DNA of 64,000 bases from Enoplosus armatus (lineage: Eukaryota; Chordata; Actinopteri; Centrarchiformes; Enoplosidae): positions 14,291,501 to 14,355,500 of the forward strand of contig NC_092191.1 in assembly GCF_043641665.1 (NCBI RefSeq), written 5' to 3'. Below are positions 14,575 to 29,550 of this stretch, in pieces. A program made the translations under genes and the position numbers. The notes under the pieces are model-generated. The model was given only the letters and a program-made list of their open reading frames with translations, did no database searches and was not told where the DNA came from. Each line of letters starts with the position of its first letter. Positions within the stretch are counted from its first letter, which is position 1.

Positions 14575-17500
14575 CAGATTAATTTGTCCCTTTGTTTCAC
14601 TCAAACAAAGGTTCATACATTGGTAAACACATAAAGTACATTTACAGCAGCCTTTTGTCTAACTAGTGAGACTTTCCTGAAGAGACAGGGTTCTAGATAC
14701 TGTGAAAAACACAAGAAGTATAGGAAGTATAAATAGAAGTATAAAAATGTGCTGTTAGAAAATTAGATTCCTGAAATTCTTAAGATGTCCTTTTTGCATC
14801 TTTCCTTTACTCTTATTTTGTGTGGTACTGTACATTATCAAATAACCAGTATTTTTTATTATTTGCTAAATGTCAAATAAAGTACTAGTAGTGAAATGTA
14901 ATCTATTACTTCAAAATGGTATCTTTTAAATTTTTAAGTATTAGGGGTCTTCATGCTTTTACATGCAGTCGTTTACTCCACTGACACCTGAAGTTACTAG
15001 TTACTTTGCAGAAGAGATGCATGTAAAAGTTCTTGTGCTCTCATTTATGTGCTTAAAGTTCAAGTCACCCAACTGAAAGAGGGAGCAATTAAAGCAACAG
15101 CACCACAAGCTATTAAACACACTCTTCACAGGTTAATGCAGACAAAAATGATCATGAACTCAGCAAACACACGAGACACCATCCGTAAGAATGGGTTATT
15201 TAAGTGCATTCATTGTCTTGATACTATTGGTGGTAGATGTTTGAATGCCAGGTTTGTTTGTATTGTTTTTTCTAAAGTAAGGGATTTTAGTTGTTTGTGA
15301 CATGTCTTATCTGTGGTAAACACTGTTTTAGCCCCCTGTCTTGGGGAGCATTGTTTGAATAAAAATTCTCCATTAATGGCCGCCGAGTTGAGGACGCTGT
15401 AAAACCCGGACAGAGGCAGGTCAATGCCTCGGTGGAGTGCAGCCTTGCTTTTGATCAAGCTCGTCTCCACTGACCTATATTTCATACTCAACCTGCTCTA
15501 CATCACTGATGATGCAAGGACAGATGTCAGATTGGTGCAGAATCACAGCGAAAGCCTCATGGTGCCATCGCTGACCTTGTTTGATCCCACCACCAACATG
15601 GATCCAAGAGAGATCCAGTTCTAAATAACTGAGGAGTATATGTTTTTACCAAATGCAGATATGAAAGTTAAAAAAAATCAAAATGGCAGATCCTGACAGA
15701 GGAGGGACGACAGAGTGTAGGTAAAGCTTCTTTAATGTTGCTCATGCCCACCTCAGTAATGCATACCACATGAGCCCTTAAGAAGTGCTTGTGGGTTTTA
15801 TTTGATACGGCTAATGAACCACAACCATGATTTATGTTTTTTCTAAAATCATGATTTTTCTCTACAAAACTGTTGTGTAAACAAACAAAAAAAGGAGCTC
15901 TCATCCAGGCATTTCACATTAAAATGTTTTTGGCCTTGGGCAATTTGTATCTTCTAGTGTTGCTGAATTCACATTCAAATTGCAACATTATACAGTATAA
16001 TAATTAAACAGAAAGCAGACTAAAGGTTAGAAAACATCCTTTAAAAAACTCCTGTAGTTCTTCATTTAAACTCATCTTTCAAATCGATACAAAAACAAGA
16101 GTCACATCTGTCTTTTCAGAAACTTTCAAGCTTATCAATTTTAAACAGTTGTTGAATGAGACCTCTTTTTTTACTGCTTTGTGTCTTTTTGCCAATTCCC
16201 ACTTAAAGCACAAAGTCTTTCTCAGTTTACAATGACCTTTAGGAATGTCAGAGCCAAAACACTGAAGTGAATCCCTAATTCCTAGGTATCAAGACATCAT
16301 AAAATACACTTTTTATCACCTTTTGTTTGAGTGTGAGAGCCTGAAAGACAATCGAATAAAAATGTGAAAATATTGTTTTGAGTGCTGGCATCTTTAAAAA
16401 TAGCAGTCTGGCTTATGAAAGTAAATAAAACCGCCCAGATGAAGCCAGCTTGGAGGGAGACGGATGCTCAGCGCGGTGTAAAGCAGTGGGCCTCTCCTGC
16501 TGCCCTCTGGGTTGTCTCATGGTGCTGCATGGGCGCTCCCGGCATATAGCAATGTTTTGTGTGCACTCATGGCTTCAGTGCGTATCACCAGGTAGTAGCT
16601 GTGGTGGGCGTAGGAGGTGTGGTTTTGATCTCTCTCTGTCTGTGTGTGTTAGTGTGTGAAAGACAGAGAGAGTGTGAGAGAGAGAGAACGAAAACAAGAG
16701 ATAGCGGAGGGTTTATGTGAAGCACGGATGCCAGGGGAAATGTTTTGTACTGTGGGAGTTTTCCTCGGGATGTCAAGCACCTGTGTTGGAGCGGTGGGGT
16801 GATGTGTGAAGCGCTCTCCACCAGGTCGACAGCTGAGGAGGACTGATGTTGGACCCCTATGTGGGATGTGTATGGCGATGTGGGTGGATATCGGGTGGTT
16901 CTGCTATTTCGGGATCACTGTTTAAATGCCGACAGCTATCACAGCTGAGCTGCCGCATGTTTGAATAATCCACTGTAAATTGTATTAACACTGCACACAG
17001 CGCATATATTAAAAGCCATGGGACTGTGTGTCTGTTGCACATGATATAAAACCACTTCTGTTCAAATACTGCAGCGCTCTCCTTCCAGAAACTTCTCTCT
17101 CCCTCTGTCTATAATGTGCCTCAACTCCACTGCAAAATTTATTTTTTAATGGCCAACATCAAATTTTGATGGTAAGTGATGGGTAACAGAAATGGACAAA
17201 AGGGGAAAAGATAAGTCGCTCTTGAAAATAATTCATATTTCTGTCTTCCTCTCCTTTTTTGTCCTTCTCCTTTTCCTCTATCCAACTCCCTCCACTCCAC
17301 CACTTCCATCTGCCTTTCTTTTTCTCCTTTGGTCTTAATCCCCCCGCCTCCTACACTCTCTACGCCTCATCTCCCCTCTCATTCCTCCCTCGCTCCTTCT
17401 CCTCTCCAAATCTGTCGCCGTCTCTTTCCCCTCTACAGGCACCACTAGTCGACGCTGCTCTTTGGATCACCGTGGTATGGCCTTCTGGGAGCAGCCCAGC

Positions 17501-20500
17501 TATGCTCGATGCATAACAAATGAATTCAGATACTTGCAGCAATCAGTAGGTGCAAAGTCAGCTCCCTCTCACAGCCTCTGTTTCCAATGAATCATAAATT
17601 ACCTCCCCAGTGTTTTCCCCATACCCCCCCACCCCATTCTCATCACACACACACTGTAGCTAAAGATTAACCACTTTCAATAGAGGTGCAAATTAAAACA
17701 CTGATTTTGCTCTTTGTAATGACTGGCCATCGTCAAGTCCTTTAAACTAGTTGATTTTGAGTTTCTGGCATGTTCTCATCTGTGTGTGTCTTGTTTCTTA
17801 AGTTTGTTGTACTTTTATATTTTTATGAGCACTGAAAGAAGTGTCTTTCTTTACTTGCATTACATATTACATATTTACTACATTTTAATCAACATCCATT
17901 AGAATACAATTCTGTATTGGACCATCAAGTGACCGGATAACAAAGTTAGGGAAACTCAGACCCTCAAGTCTTCTTTTTAATAGAATCACAGAGTGTAAAC
18001 TCTTTTGTCCTTTATCCCTTTTTCATCTCATATATGAGAGACATTTGGATCATGAAAAAAAATGTTTTATTCAAGTCTGGGTCCATTTTAAAGAGCTTTG
18101 TTAAATAGATTTTTGCTTAAGTGCGAAAAGACAATAGCACTTCCACTAGACTAGGTAATTTTGGTAACCCTCCATCACTGTTAAAAATAAAATAATTCAG
18201 AAGAGCTGAGAGAGCACATATAGCGCTGCACCTGTGAACGTGTATTTATGGACATAAACCCTGTGCAATGATGTGAAATGTCATTTCGCTGTGCAATTTC
18301 TGCCTAAATGTGTGTCTTCTGCTCCAGTTAACTCTTTTATTCATATTGGCTCATTTCAAAACATCCGTGAGGCAGAATACATTTCGGCCCGGCTTAGATA
18401 TAAGTGTCACATAAAGGGCCTTAGAGAGGCGAGTCTTTCTTCCTGATTTTTTGCACTCCATTTACTCCAAATGTGTAGCTTAGAGTGTATCTTGCAAAAA
18501 AAAACCTGCAGAGGACACCGATGCCCCAAGTTCTTTCTTCTCCTGTTTTTGGAGGTTCAGGGGCACCTTGCTAAGGGCCAGAGGATGCTGGCGGGGGATG
18601 GGATGTCCCAGGTCACAAAAAACCTGCTGGACCTCACCCAGAGGAGGAACTTCTACGCTGGTGACCTGCTGTCTTCTGTGGAGATCCTTCGCAATGTGAC
18701 GGAGACCTTCAAGAGAGCCAGCTATGAGCCATCTTCAGACGATGTGCAAGTAAGTGGACTGTGGGGTTATTTTAACACGTAGACATGGATCTTTGTGAAA
18801 TATATACATATCCTACAATATTATAGTGCAAGGGCTTACAGATGTACCTATTTTGACAAAATAATCACTTGGGTGATGGGGTAATGTTTGATACATTTTA
18901 CCACCAACACTGTAATATATGAGAAATCAATGTTTTCTTGTTTCTCTAACATGTCTGAAATAGCACAAAGGCTGACAAACACACGCCGTGGCTCTATTGT
19001 ATCAAGAAATCTCCTCCACATCCTAAGCTGTTTCATCTCATCATGTTGGGGTTGACTGCAGTCTTGATCCTCTTTATGTAAAAAGGATGATGGAGATTAT
19101 AGCTAAAGCTCCACCTCCATCACCAATAAGATAATTTATGTCCACAGAGCCGTGTCATTTTCAAAGACACCCTTCTCGGGCCTCTTTGTGGTCTTTGTGC
19201 TGTCCTACATGCCTGTTACAATTTGTGTATGTTTTCGTTTGTGTGTGTGTGCCTTGGCATGTGTTTGGCTCATGCTGTTTTTTAGAGTGAGCTAAATGGG
19301 AAGGAAATAAATGTTACTCGCCATTTGATGGTAATAGCAAAACAAGTTTTGAATATTATGTGTGTCATTGAAAAACCTAATTCTCCATCATAGTTATTCT
19401 GCGAGTTTCTAATCAGGCTTTGTTACTCTATCGAGCTTGTTTTGTTGGTGTTCTGCATACTGATGTAAGTAATAGCGCCAGAAAATTTGATTTTTTTATT
19501 TTTTTTGTATGAAAGCGCAAACAACACGGGGCTGTTTCAACTCGCTATTAAGTTTTTTTTCAATATATTAAATGTGAAAATATTTCACTGATATTTTTAA
19601 TATCACAAAATACCCATAATGTTTGGTGTTATGCTGTCTTCCACATTTGAGGGAGTGGATGTGCGAAAAATATGTAATAAAGTTACATAAAGAAAGGAAA
19701 AAAACAGCCAAGATATCTCACATAAGTATTTCTGATTCTGAGAAGTGATGTCAAGATCAGTGATACTAGATGCACTTCAGTATTTGAGCTTTAGCATCTT
19801 TTGAATGTGATAATAGTTAATTGGCATACAGCTTGTACTTCAGGTTAGGATGCAGGTAATTAATGAAGATGCTGAACTCACTTAATTATGCACTTCCAAA
19901 GCGTAGTGGTATTTGGACTGCAAAATGTCAGGGATGCTCTTTTCTTTAGTTTCCTGCTGGTTTTCTGCACATTTATTAACAGTTTCCACTGGATGTAAGG
20001 TGTATGCTCTGCTGCTAATATTCGGCAGACATAAAACCCAAAATTGCTGGCCACGGATGGGCAACCCAGGGCCCATTCAGCCATTTTCCCACCATAGAAA
20101 ATCCAGGAGAGGAGGAAAGCGCCCTGTCTCTGGTTATTATGAGAGCTCTATAGTGTGTGTGGGCAGACAGGAGAGCAGTCAGCCAGCCCACCCCCTCTGT
20201 GTGTCTCTGCGCTAATGCAGTGTTAAAGTGGGCACATTACCACCAGAGGGAGCATAAGCATTCAAGTAGAAAACAAGATAGCCTGTGTCAAGAGAGAGAG
20301 CCACTCCCTCAGGCACATTGTAGACCAGACGAAATAACAAGGCTAAAGATCAGACAGGGGTCCTATTACTACTGCAGGCATGCACCCCAAGCAGCGCCTG
20401 CTCTCCACTGCTGAAGAAGACAATCCGCACAGCTGCTCAAACATTCCCTTTCATCTCTTTTCTGATTGCAGCTTGTGTTCCCTCCTCTAGCATTAAATGT

Positions 20501-23500
20501 TTGCTGCGAGCTGCAGGGGGTTCAAGGTATATTTTTGTCAGAGCTGATCCACAAATTCCATCTTTTCTCTGATGGTTTACCATCACGGTCTCAGTCTCAA
20601 ATTTCCTTGTGCTATTGAGCCCTGAAGGGGCCGTCATTATTCCCTTATAGAAATCCCTGGGATCAGAAATGTCAGTATATTATCCATAACAGTCCTTTTT
20701 GGGTTGCATAGTGTTTATGTGTCATGACTTTAAAAAGCATCTTGCTGCAGTGCCTGTAATACTTGCGTGTGTGGGTGTGTTACGTATTTTTCCCTTTCAT
20801 CATCTCCACAGAACTTCTTTCAAATCATCAGCAACCTCCTGGAGGAGGAAAATAAGGAGAAATGGGAAGACGCGCAAAAGGTAAGCATGCTGCTGTACAC
20901 TTAAATAATTCAGGGTAGCTGCATGAATGTTCCGTGTCTCAAAAATCAGCTTGTTTGAAGTTGCTCCATCTGAATAGCAGAGAAAGAGAAACATCAGGTC
21001 AGTGTTGAGATAATGTTATACTTACACATATCATTGAGAGAGGTCATTTAGCAGGTGTGACATCTGGCCTCATTTAGAGAGCTAGTTCCTCAGAGCTCCA
21101 CTTGATGGCAGCAGCACTGCCACAGAGACTGTCCAAACATTAACACTGCAGGACTCACTCCCCCTGCACACACATTGTTTCACCCAGCTGATACAGATCA
21201 TGGCAACTAGTGTGATTAGACCATTACTTCAGATGAATTTTATAATAGAAACAGTTCAGATGTTTTATTGCTTGTACCACAGCAGCTAGGACTCTAATTT
21301 CCTGTCTGCCTTTCTCTGACTTTGCAAGGCAGCTCCATCATATGGATAAAAAAAAACATAGTCTCAATATCCGAAAAACAAATGTAGGGGCAACAGACTG
21401 CAGGACTGTAGTAATGCACTGTAGATCAAAATTTGAGTACAGAGCAGTACTCTTTCTCGATACTGTGTTTATCCGTGGAGATTGGCTTCTGGCTACGTCC
21501 TCTGTCGGACACATCTCTCAGCTTGAGAGGTGGCAACTCTCGTTTTCAAAACTGCCACTGGTGTCTGAGACGACCTGAACCCTGAAAATCACGCACATCC
21601 AGTCTCTGACAGTGATACCATCTGTGATGACTGCGAGTCTGCAGAGGGCATCTGCTCTGTTGTCACCTTCACTGGTAAATTGACTTCAATTAGGTATCAC
21701 CTGCACTGACACATGACTGAGGTGGTGACTTAAAATCAGTCAGATCTGTTTTTTGTCTCCATTTCTCCATGCCTGACTTCAGCTAAGATTGTAGGGGAAC
21801 GCAGGCAGTTCAAACTCTGCCACGAGTGCCAGTCCTGGATGTCTCTACAGGCAGTAATTAGGTGTTTACTCACTGCAGCTTTAGTTTGGCAGGCCCCAAA
21901 GGTAGGTTGTCTGTGAGAAGAGCTCACAAATGAGCAGTTTCGTCAGTAGGAATGCATCAAGAGATGGAGACAGACAGATCAGAGGAAATATAGGAATAGG
22001 AAAAGATGTCTCTGTGATTGAACACCCAGAAGAGATATGTGTTAATTATTTCTGTAGTTATTAATGTGCCTGTCTGAGGAATTCTGCTTCAGTTTCGGCA
22101 CTCCACCAAGAGGACATCGGCTAAGCGATTTTGTCTGATTTCAATAGACGACGCTCGGACTTCACAGTTATCAATCTTTCTCACTTGCTGGCTTTCCGTG
22201 CATTAATGAGTGTTCTGAGCTCTCCACAGCACCCACACACACTGCGTGCTGTGGACATTCAAAACACTCACATGAAACACCTCACTATGAGGTTTTACTG
22301 GCTGCAGAGTTGGCTCTGTGCAGAGATCACTATATATTCACCTCCTGTCACTGTTACCATGGCAAGGAAAGGAAGAGCTCTGTCTACAGAACCTCCACTG
22401 CAGCCATTTCCCTGCGCTGCCTTCACATCTCATGGTTGCCATGGAGACCAGCAGAATGAGCATGACTGCACTGTGCGTCAGACATGCCGGAAGGGGCGAC
22501 GTGATGTGCTTTTCTCCCCCACTATGGCTTTCACTCTGCTGTGTCAGAGGCTCTCAACTTCAGCATCACTGATCCGCTTGCCTGGCTTAGCAGCGGCACA
22601 TGTAGAGGCATGTGCAAACACACAGAACACAAGGTGTTACCGAGGGGGGAAATACCTGCCTCAGGTGTTTGTTGAATTTCAACCGAGAGTGAGGTGTTAA
22701 TTGCTAAATGCCACTCAAAGGCCTTTCTAATTGCCGGACATCGTCATCGTTTTGTTACAGTCCTGCGATAATATTTGTTCAACATGACACATTTCTCTAA
22801 TAGACATTTGAAACGATGTCACAGCATGTTTCCTTGTAGCTGATACTTTGTCAAAGTGGTAACTGTGTTAGAGTCTGGCATACATGTTGTCATGTGCGTC
22901 ACAGCTACACAGTCCTGCAATCAGTCTTCACAATATCCCAGTCAAAGGACAAAACATGTGGCCCCTAAATCAAAGCCTCTTATTAGATCTGACCCATCAC
23001 CACTAGATTGGCAACCAGGACCGTGGTCCAATCTTCTCAAGGTCAATTATTGGATTAGTGTGCCTTTTGATTTATTGACTCGGAGGAAAGAGCTGACCGG
23101 ACAGGCAGTGTTCCCGGTCGAGCTGTGGAGCTGTCCATGGTGCTGAATTCCTGCCTCTGCGTTCTCTCACTGAGCGCTGATATCCATGAAGCGTCGCATG
23201 AACCCGGGCAATCACCCCTGACTTGGCAGAGCCTTTCAGAAGAGAAGCCAACCAGCAACTGTGTGTGCAAACCCAGTGGTTCCGCCGCTGATGTGACACG
23301 GATGGTTCAATTAGGGCTGCCACTATCAGCCTGTTATTTTCATGGATTTATCATTTTATCTATAAAATATCAGGAAACAATGAAATCCTATCGCAATTTC
23401 ACAGAAGTCAAGGTTACATATCCAAATTGCTTATTTTGTACAAACAACAATCCAAAAAAAGATTGCAAATCTTCACATTTGAGAAGCCGGAACCAGTAAC

Positions 23501-26500
23501 CTTTTGTCAGGTTTGCTTTAAAAACGGCTTAGACAGTCAATCAATTATCAAAATAGTTGCCGATTACATTGCTGTGGAGTAGTTCATCGACTAATTGTTT
23601 CAGCTCTACATGGTTCACTTGCAGTTACTGTATATTGTGCAAAAATATGACATCTATACAAAACACAAGAAATGTTAAACTAAGTATCTGTAACAGTGAC
23701 ATGTCTTCTTTCTCTTTATTGCTTTACTTTACTGTTTATTTAGCTATCACAATTTTTAATATTTCACTTCTTCTTTACAGTTTCGGTATTTAACTATATA
23801 CCTGAAGTTTATTTCTAATATGTATTTATAAGCTGCTTCTTTATTTGCAGCCTTTTTATATTTTGATTTTATGCTCCACACTTTCATCCACCCATCCATA
23901 CCGACTACTGCTACATTTGTGAAATTATGGCAGCTGTGTTGAAGTCGTAAGTGTCTTGTTGTCTTTTTTTTCTTATCTTGTCCAGATCTATCCCGGAGCA
24001 GTGGAGCTCATGCAGGTCATAGAGGAATTCATCCACATCGTTGGATTGGGCATGAAGGATTTCCACAATGCCTATTTGATGACTGGGAACTTGGGTAAGA
24101 ATCAGCCCACTTTTCCTCCCGGCCCGCAGCCACTGAGCTCATTTAACATTTATTTCTGCTTGACATGGACACATAATCCCTGTGCTCTGCTGACTCCTTG
24201 TGTCAATTTCCCCACCATCATTAATTTAGGATAAATGGCGCGTGGTAAGGGTGGGGGAGTAAAATTACTGCAAATCAATATTGTTAATTAAAACTGAGCT
24301 TGTGGTCTTAATGTGCTAAATTCCTATGAAACACTTAACACCCAATCCAATATCAAGAGCATGCAGTGTAGGAACCCCCACAAGAGGAGAGCTCTGCTTA
24401 AGCCGGAGCTATAAAGCAGAAATACACACAGCACTCCTATAATATGAGATATTTTTTGTACTTTTATACTGATATTTTAGATTTAGATTAAGTAATACAA
24501 GCTTAATACAAATTTGAAGTAATTTATAATTGTGTAAAGCAAATTGGTTTTGAATGGTATTAAAATAACGTGCAGAAGACTGTTTTATTCACTGTATTGT
24601 TTTCTAAACAATTGTCCCTCTCATTCATCATAGCCACATTTTATTCATCCATAGTTTCAAAGGCTTTTTCAATAGTCAAATCAAATATCTGTGGCATATT
24701 TGAAGGTGAAGTAATTCTGTCTGATGTTGCACTGTACTGCAGTCCTTTGAGAAAGACATGATTAGCAGAGCGTACCCTAAAGCATGTTGTGCAGAAGTAC
24801 AGCAAGATTGTTTTTCAGTTCCTTGTGAGATTAGCAGGAGACAAAATATTGTGGGAGTGTCTGATAAAAGGCTATAAAATTGGAAGTGAAATTACAAGTT
24901 ATTCTTTGCAGCTGTAATGAGCTTGCAAAAAGATTTTTCTCTGCACCACTGATTGTGGTCCAGATTATAACACCCCCTCTTTGGGAAAAAAAAAGAAAGT
25001 CTTTGAGCAATATTTCTCTTCCCTAATGTTCTCGTGGGTTCTTTCTGCTTCTGTCGCGCAGCCTCTTGGATGATCTGCGGTCTCTGTGGCATTTCATTTC
25101 TTACTCAGCCATAAATGGTGTCTTACTGGAATGGAATAATAGAACTACGGCCTTGATTTATTCATGCAAGTGAATTTGAGCATGTACAGCTGTGCTGGTA
25201 GGCAATTCCTCTGGAGGAGTGTGGTTTCTTCCTTGTATTCTTTACAATAGCTAACATTTGACCCACTTCAAGCAAAGCTCACATTCTGTGGCTCGTTATG
25301 GTATATGATTTCCATAATGATGAATAGGTAACCCCCAAGAATAGCATACCAAACATGGTGCAGTGAATGCACGCATCAAAATGCCATTATGAAACACCAT
25401 GAGAGGCAAATTAAGTAATGGACACTTGGTAATAAGGCTTGAATGCATTCCATAATGCCAAGCATTAACGACTTCGTTCACAGATGTGAGAATATTTCTC
25501 TGCCCTTCTCCTATTTTATACTTCTTCCAATTTGGCTTAATGGTGGTCCAATCTCATTGCCACTGTCTCCTCTTTATGCTTGAAAAAGCATTAACACATG
25601 ACCCCTGCTTTACACACAATATGCAATCTATTCTGTGAAACTGACTCTAAATTGACAGTAAAGTGTTTTATCCAGATTCATACAAATCCCTTCAACAGCA
25701 GTGTGCATTGCATAGCTAAACTTGAGCATGAAATACTTGACTCTTATTATATTAGTCAGCCATACGACTGTCTGGCCTCCACTCAAATCTGTGGGACTGT
25801 GGAAATGAGACTGTGTGTCCGTCCGTCACTCATGATGTGACAGAAAATCTTTTGGTAAACATGGAGCGATGATGCAACTCAGCATTGTGTTTCAGTCTTA
25901 AAGAAAGCACTGACTGGCATAATCAGGGCTTGCTCTTGAAGGATTATACTGGAGTTAAACCATGTCTCTGTTTTTGCTTCAATTTCTGCAAATCACATAT
26001 CTTTTACTGCTGACTATTTTCTATCATCATTTTTCACATTTCAGACTGTTTTTTTTAGTTCCTTTAGTTTCTATTGAATTCATACAGTATGAAAATGAGC
26101 TTACAGATACTTAAAAACTTGGCATAAGCAGTCCTCTACGGTGATCATAATATCTTTATGCTTATTTTCATTACAGTGATGATATATTGTTGTGTGGTGC
26201 TGCATTTATAGGAGCATCGATTAAAAAATCGATTGGAATGAATTGAAAAGTCGTCTCTCCACTGTGTCACGACAACAATGTAATTTTTACCCAAATACAT
26301 GCAGGCATAATGTTAATTGAGATAGATAACATGCACGTTTATTTTCATATATGTGCTGAAATAATGGAAAACATTGGCTGCCTGTAAGATGGGAGAACCT
26401 CATCCAAAAGTCAAATCAAATCTTGTCACCAATTACTCTGATTGTCCTTAATATTCTAAAAACGTAAGTCTAACTGTGGTGGTATTTTCACCTGCAGGCG

Positions 26501-29475
26501 ATGGAATGTATTAGAAACACGGACAGATAATTTTTACACTAAATACAGTTCAGAAATTCAGACTGAGGTGTAGGCTTACTACAGGTGCTAAAACAAGTGT
26601 GATGAAACCTGATAGAAAGATGATGCACCTTTTTACTGACTGGATCACAACATTGGGATCACAACTGATATTAATTGCTCCCTAAGCATTTTTAAATTAC
26701 ACTTCCACTCGTCTTTTTGCCTGTTAGACTTCTCCAGGTGTGACTGAAGTCTTCCTGATTGCACCTTAATGCAATCAGGAAGTGACAGCTGTGTTGGATC
26801 ACTTTTACTAATAAAGCAGACAGCCCTCCTTTCTTCAGGATTAACTCAGTTGAAATACACAAAACTGACAAATGTCTTCATCTTAGCACACTATATTTTT
26901 GAACGGGTCCTGTACATTTTCAACGAATTAAAAGGCTTGATATTTATTGATAGAAATGTATGTAAAACACTAAAAATGAATTTTCAATATACAACAATTT
27001 AAGATCTGGGGTTTATGTACAATTCTAATGTTTGTACATGAAGTAATAGTAATAGTATAGTAGTTTTTTTGAGATGACTCATTCAAAAAAGCACACATTA
27101 TTTTTCACCAAACCCTTGAGGAACATGTGGGAACCTCTTAGAAAGCGCATATGAATGCTGGAAGTGCAGCATGATTATCATTTCGGTGAAGCAGGACTGA
27201 GGCAGGCAGCTTTCTGAAGCAGCTTTTTGTAAGATCTTAGCACTGAGGGGCCATTTGGCTTTTTGAGCAATTATGTGAAGATGTAGTAGTAATGAGTGGC
27301 CTCTGGCGAGAATCAACCACAACCTTGCGGGCTGTGGGTGGAAAAATATGAAGATCTTGGAGGGAGAAAGACCCAATAACATGTTCTACCTATTTGTTGT
27401 AAATATCAGAAAAAAAGTACTGCTTTTTGTTTATGTTTTCAATGTTGCCATTATGGTGAAAGATTCGAACTTATAGAAATAAGGCATTCATATATAAGGT
27501 GCATTATTTCAGTCCCATTTTGCTGTGTATTTGGAATTAAACCAAACTCTATTTTGATAATACATGGCTTAGACATGGACCACCGAGTTTTCAGGATCAT
27601 TATTTTACCCCTGAACACAGCACAGGCTGTGGGAGCCAGCCACATAGTGATTTCAGCTCACACCACAGTGCTTTGGTGGCCACGTGGCCCTTTTGATTAA
27701 AGGAATGGAAAGTTTTGTGGATCCATCGGAGGAAGCCAAGTGTAGAGCATCTGGCTGAGTAAGATATTGCGGCATCATTTCGTCACTAATTTATGGCAGC
27801 CTCTTGACACCTAGATAAATACTGGCTGTCACCGGTGCATCGTCCTCTGTCCTCCTACTTTTAGTCAAATAACCTTGATTGCAAAAAGGCTCTCTACTCC
27901 AGCAACTTATTCTCCCTCCCCTACAAGAAAACACTTGGAGGACAAAGTGAAGCTTGGGACATGTTAGAAAATTAAACACCGTTTTGAAGGTGAAATACAT
28001 CATGCACTTTTGACATTTTTGTTCTGGCTGTCTATTGTGAGGCTGTACTTCATGGTCGAGAGAATATTTTGACATTAATAGTGATTAATTGCAATTACAC
28101 ACACATACAATGGCTGCAAATGCTCATTAATGTATTTTCTGTGCAAGATGTTTGTGCTGTCTGTCTTCGACAGTTTACTTAATGCTGAACCTCTCATGAA
28201 CGCATTCAGACGTAATGAGCAATGCCATAATTCCCTCTTATGAAAATGAGCCGTACAGAACTACTGTACTCTCAGTGCACTGAATCGGTGTTCAGAAGCA
28301 TTACAATCCTAAATGATCACTTTATTTGTGCTGTCTAGCCCCATCAGGCAAGTGCAAAGCCCCATTTACCTGCAGAATTACCCAGAACTCTTCCCAGCAC
28401 CCTGTTGTGTTTCACAATGTGCCCTGTGACTAAAACCACCAACACACACACACACACACACACTTACCACTGCTGCTCACAACATCTGGTGCTGTGAACA
28501 GGCCTCTTTTCAAATTTGGGGTCTCACGGTGCTCTGTGATTTCATGCCCACTGCTGGATCATCCGAAACACACAGACACACCTTCTGTCACAGATTTCAC
28601 TCAAACATGGAGTCTTGCCAGGATTCAAATTGTATTATTGGCAGAGCACAAGGAACAATGGAGCTTTTGCATCAATGGTAGGATTAGCCTCAGATTCCCC
28701 TCGCTGAAGCACCACCTGACTGGGACTGGATGTGATACCAGGTAGAGAACAGTACATCTTTATCCTCCCCTTGTAATGCTGAGGCCTTTTCAGTTGATCC
28801 TGGGAATTTACCATGTCATTGCCTCAGTGCATGGACTGGCCTTTTATGGTACCTCAGCAGGGAGGTGACAAAAGGAAAGAGTGATTAAGGAGATTACCCG
28901 TCAACCAGTTGTCAGGTGCTAGATGTAGCTTTGATTTTGCACTTTGTGGTGAATGTGTACATGAATGTATTAAAAAGTCCATCTGGGGATTTCTTTGACA
29001 TATAATTGCCTGTACATTCACTCACACAGTTCAGTTTGACATATCCAAATAAGTATTTCTGTGTTTCTTCTTTATCAAAGTTGAAAATATAGACATGTCA
29101 TACAAATCTTTGACAGCATCTGAATACGTTGGTAGCTAGGTGTCATTGTTGTGTGGTGTTAGCCAGAGTATTTAAAGGTCTGCCTCTCAATTTGGGGGTG
29201 ATAGCAGCCTCCAATCCTGTGTTTCAAACTTAGGTCGTAGGAGTATTTTTTTTTTGTTTACATTTGGATTACAGATTGTGCCTTTTTAAAGAGAAAAGCA
29301 GAGGTGTTGTTGCACAACCTCCGAAGGATGAAAGTCTCAGCTCTGTCGTGCTCATATTTGCAGCTAATCTGTTATGTTTAAGCAGAGATTTAGCAGGTGA
29401 AAACAGGTACCAAGAAATTCTCTGTCCAGAGTGATGTTACATTGCACTAATAGGACAATATTGCTATTATTATAT

Positions 29476-29550
<75 letters not shown>

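Larger units (their letters stand above)
12319..17438 (+). other. adgrb3: Intron 5 (5.1 kb)
   Basis: Contains a CpG-clustered patch (about 13290-13440), a diverged dispersed repeat (13994-14250), a long CA microsatellite (14514-14573), a fragment of a dispersed repeat (about 14960-15035), a TC/TG/AG simple-repeat patch (16629-16690) and a pyrimidine-rich run-up to the acceptor (17245-17438). No other exon recognised. Confidence 0.7.

Noticed and set aside
14281..14634. Several open frames across the CA microsatellite on both strands
   Set aside because: Dinucleotide repeats stay open in all frames; low-complexity artefact.
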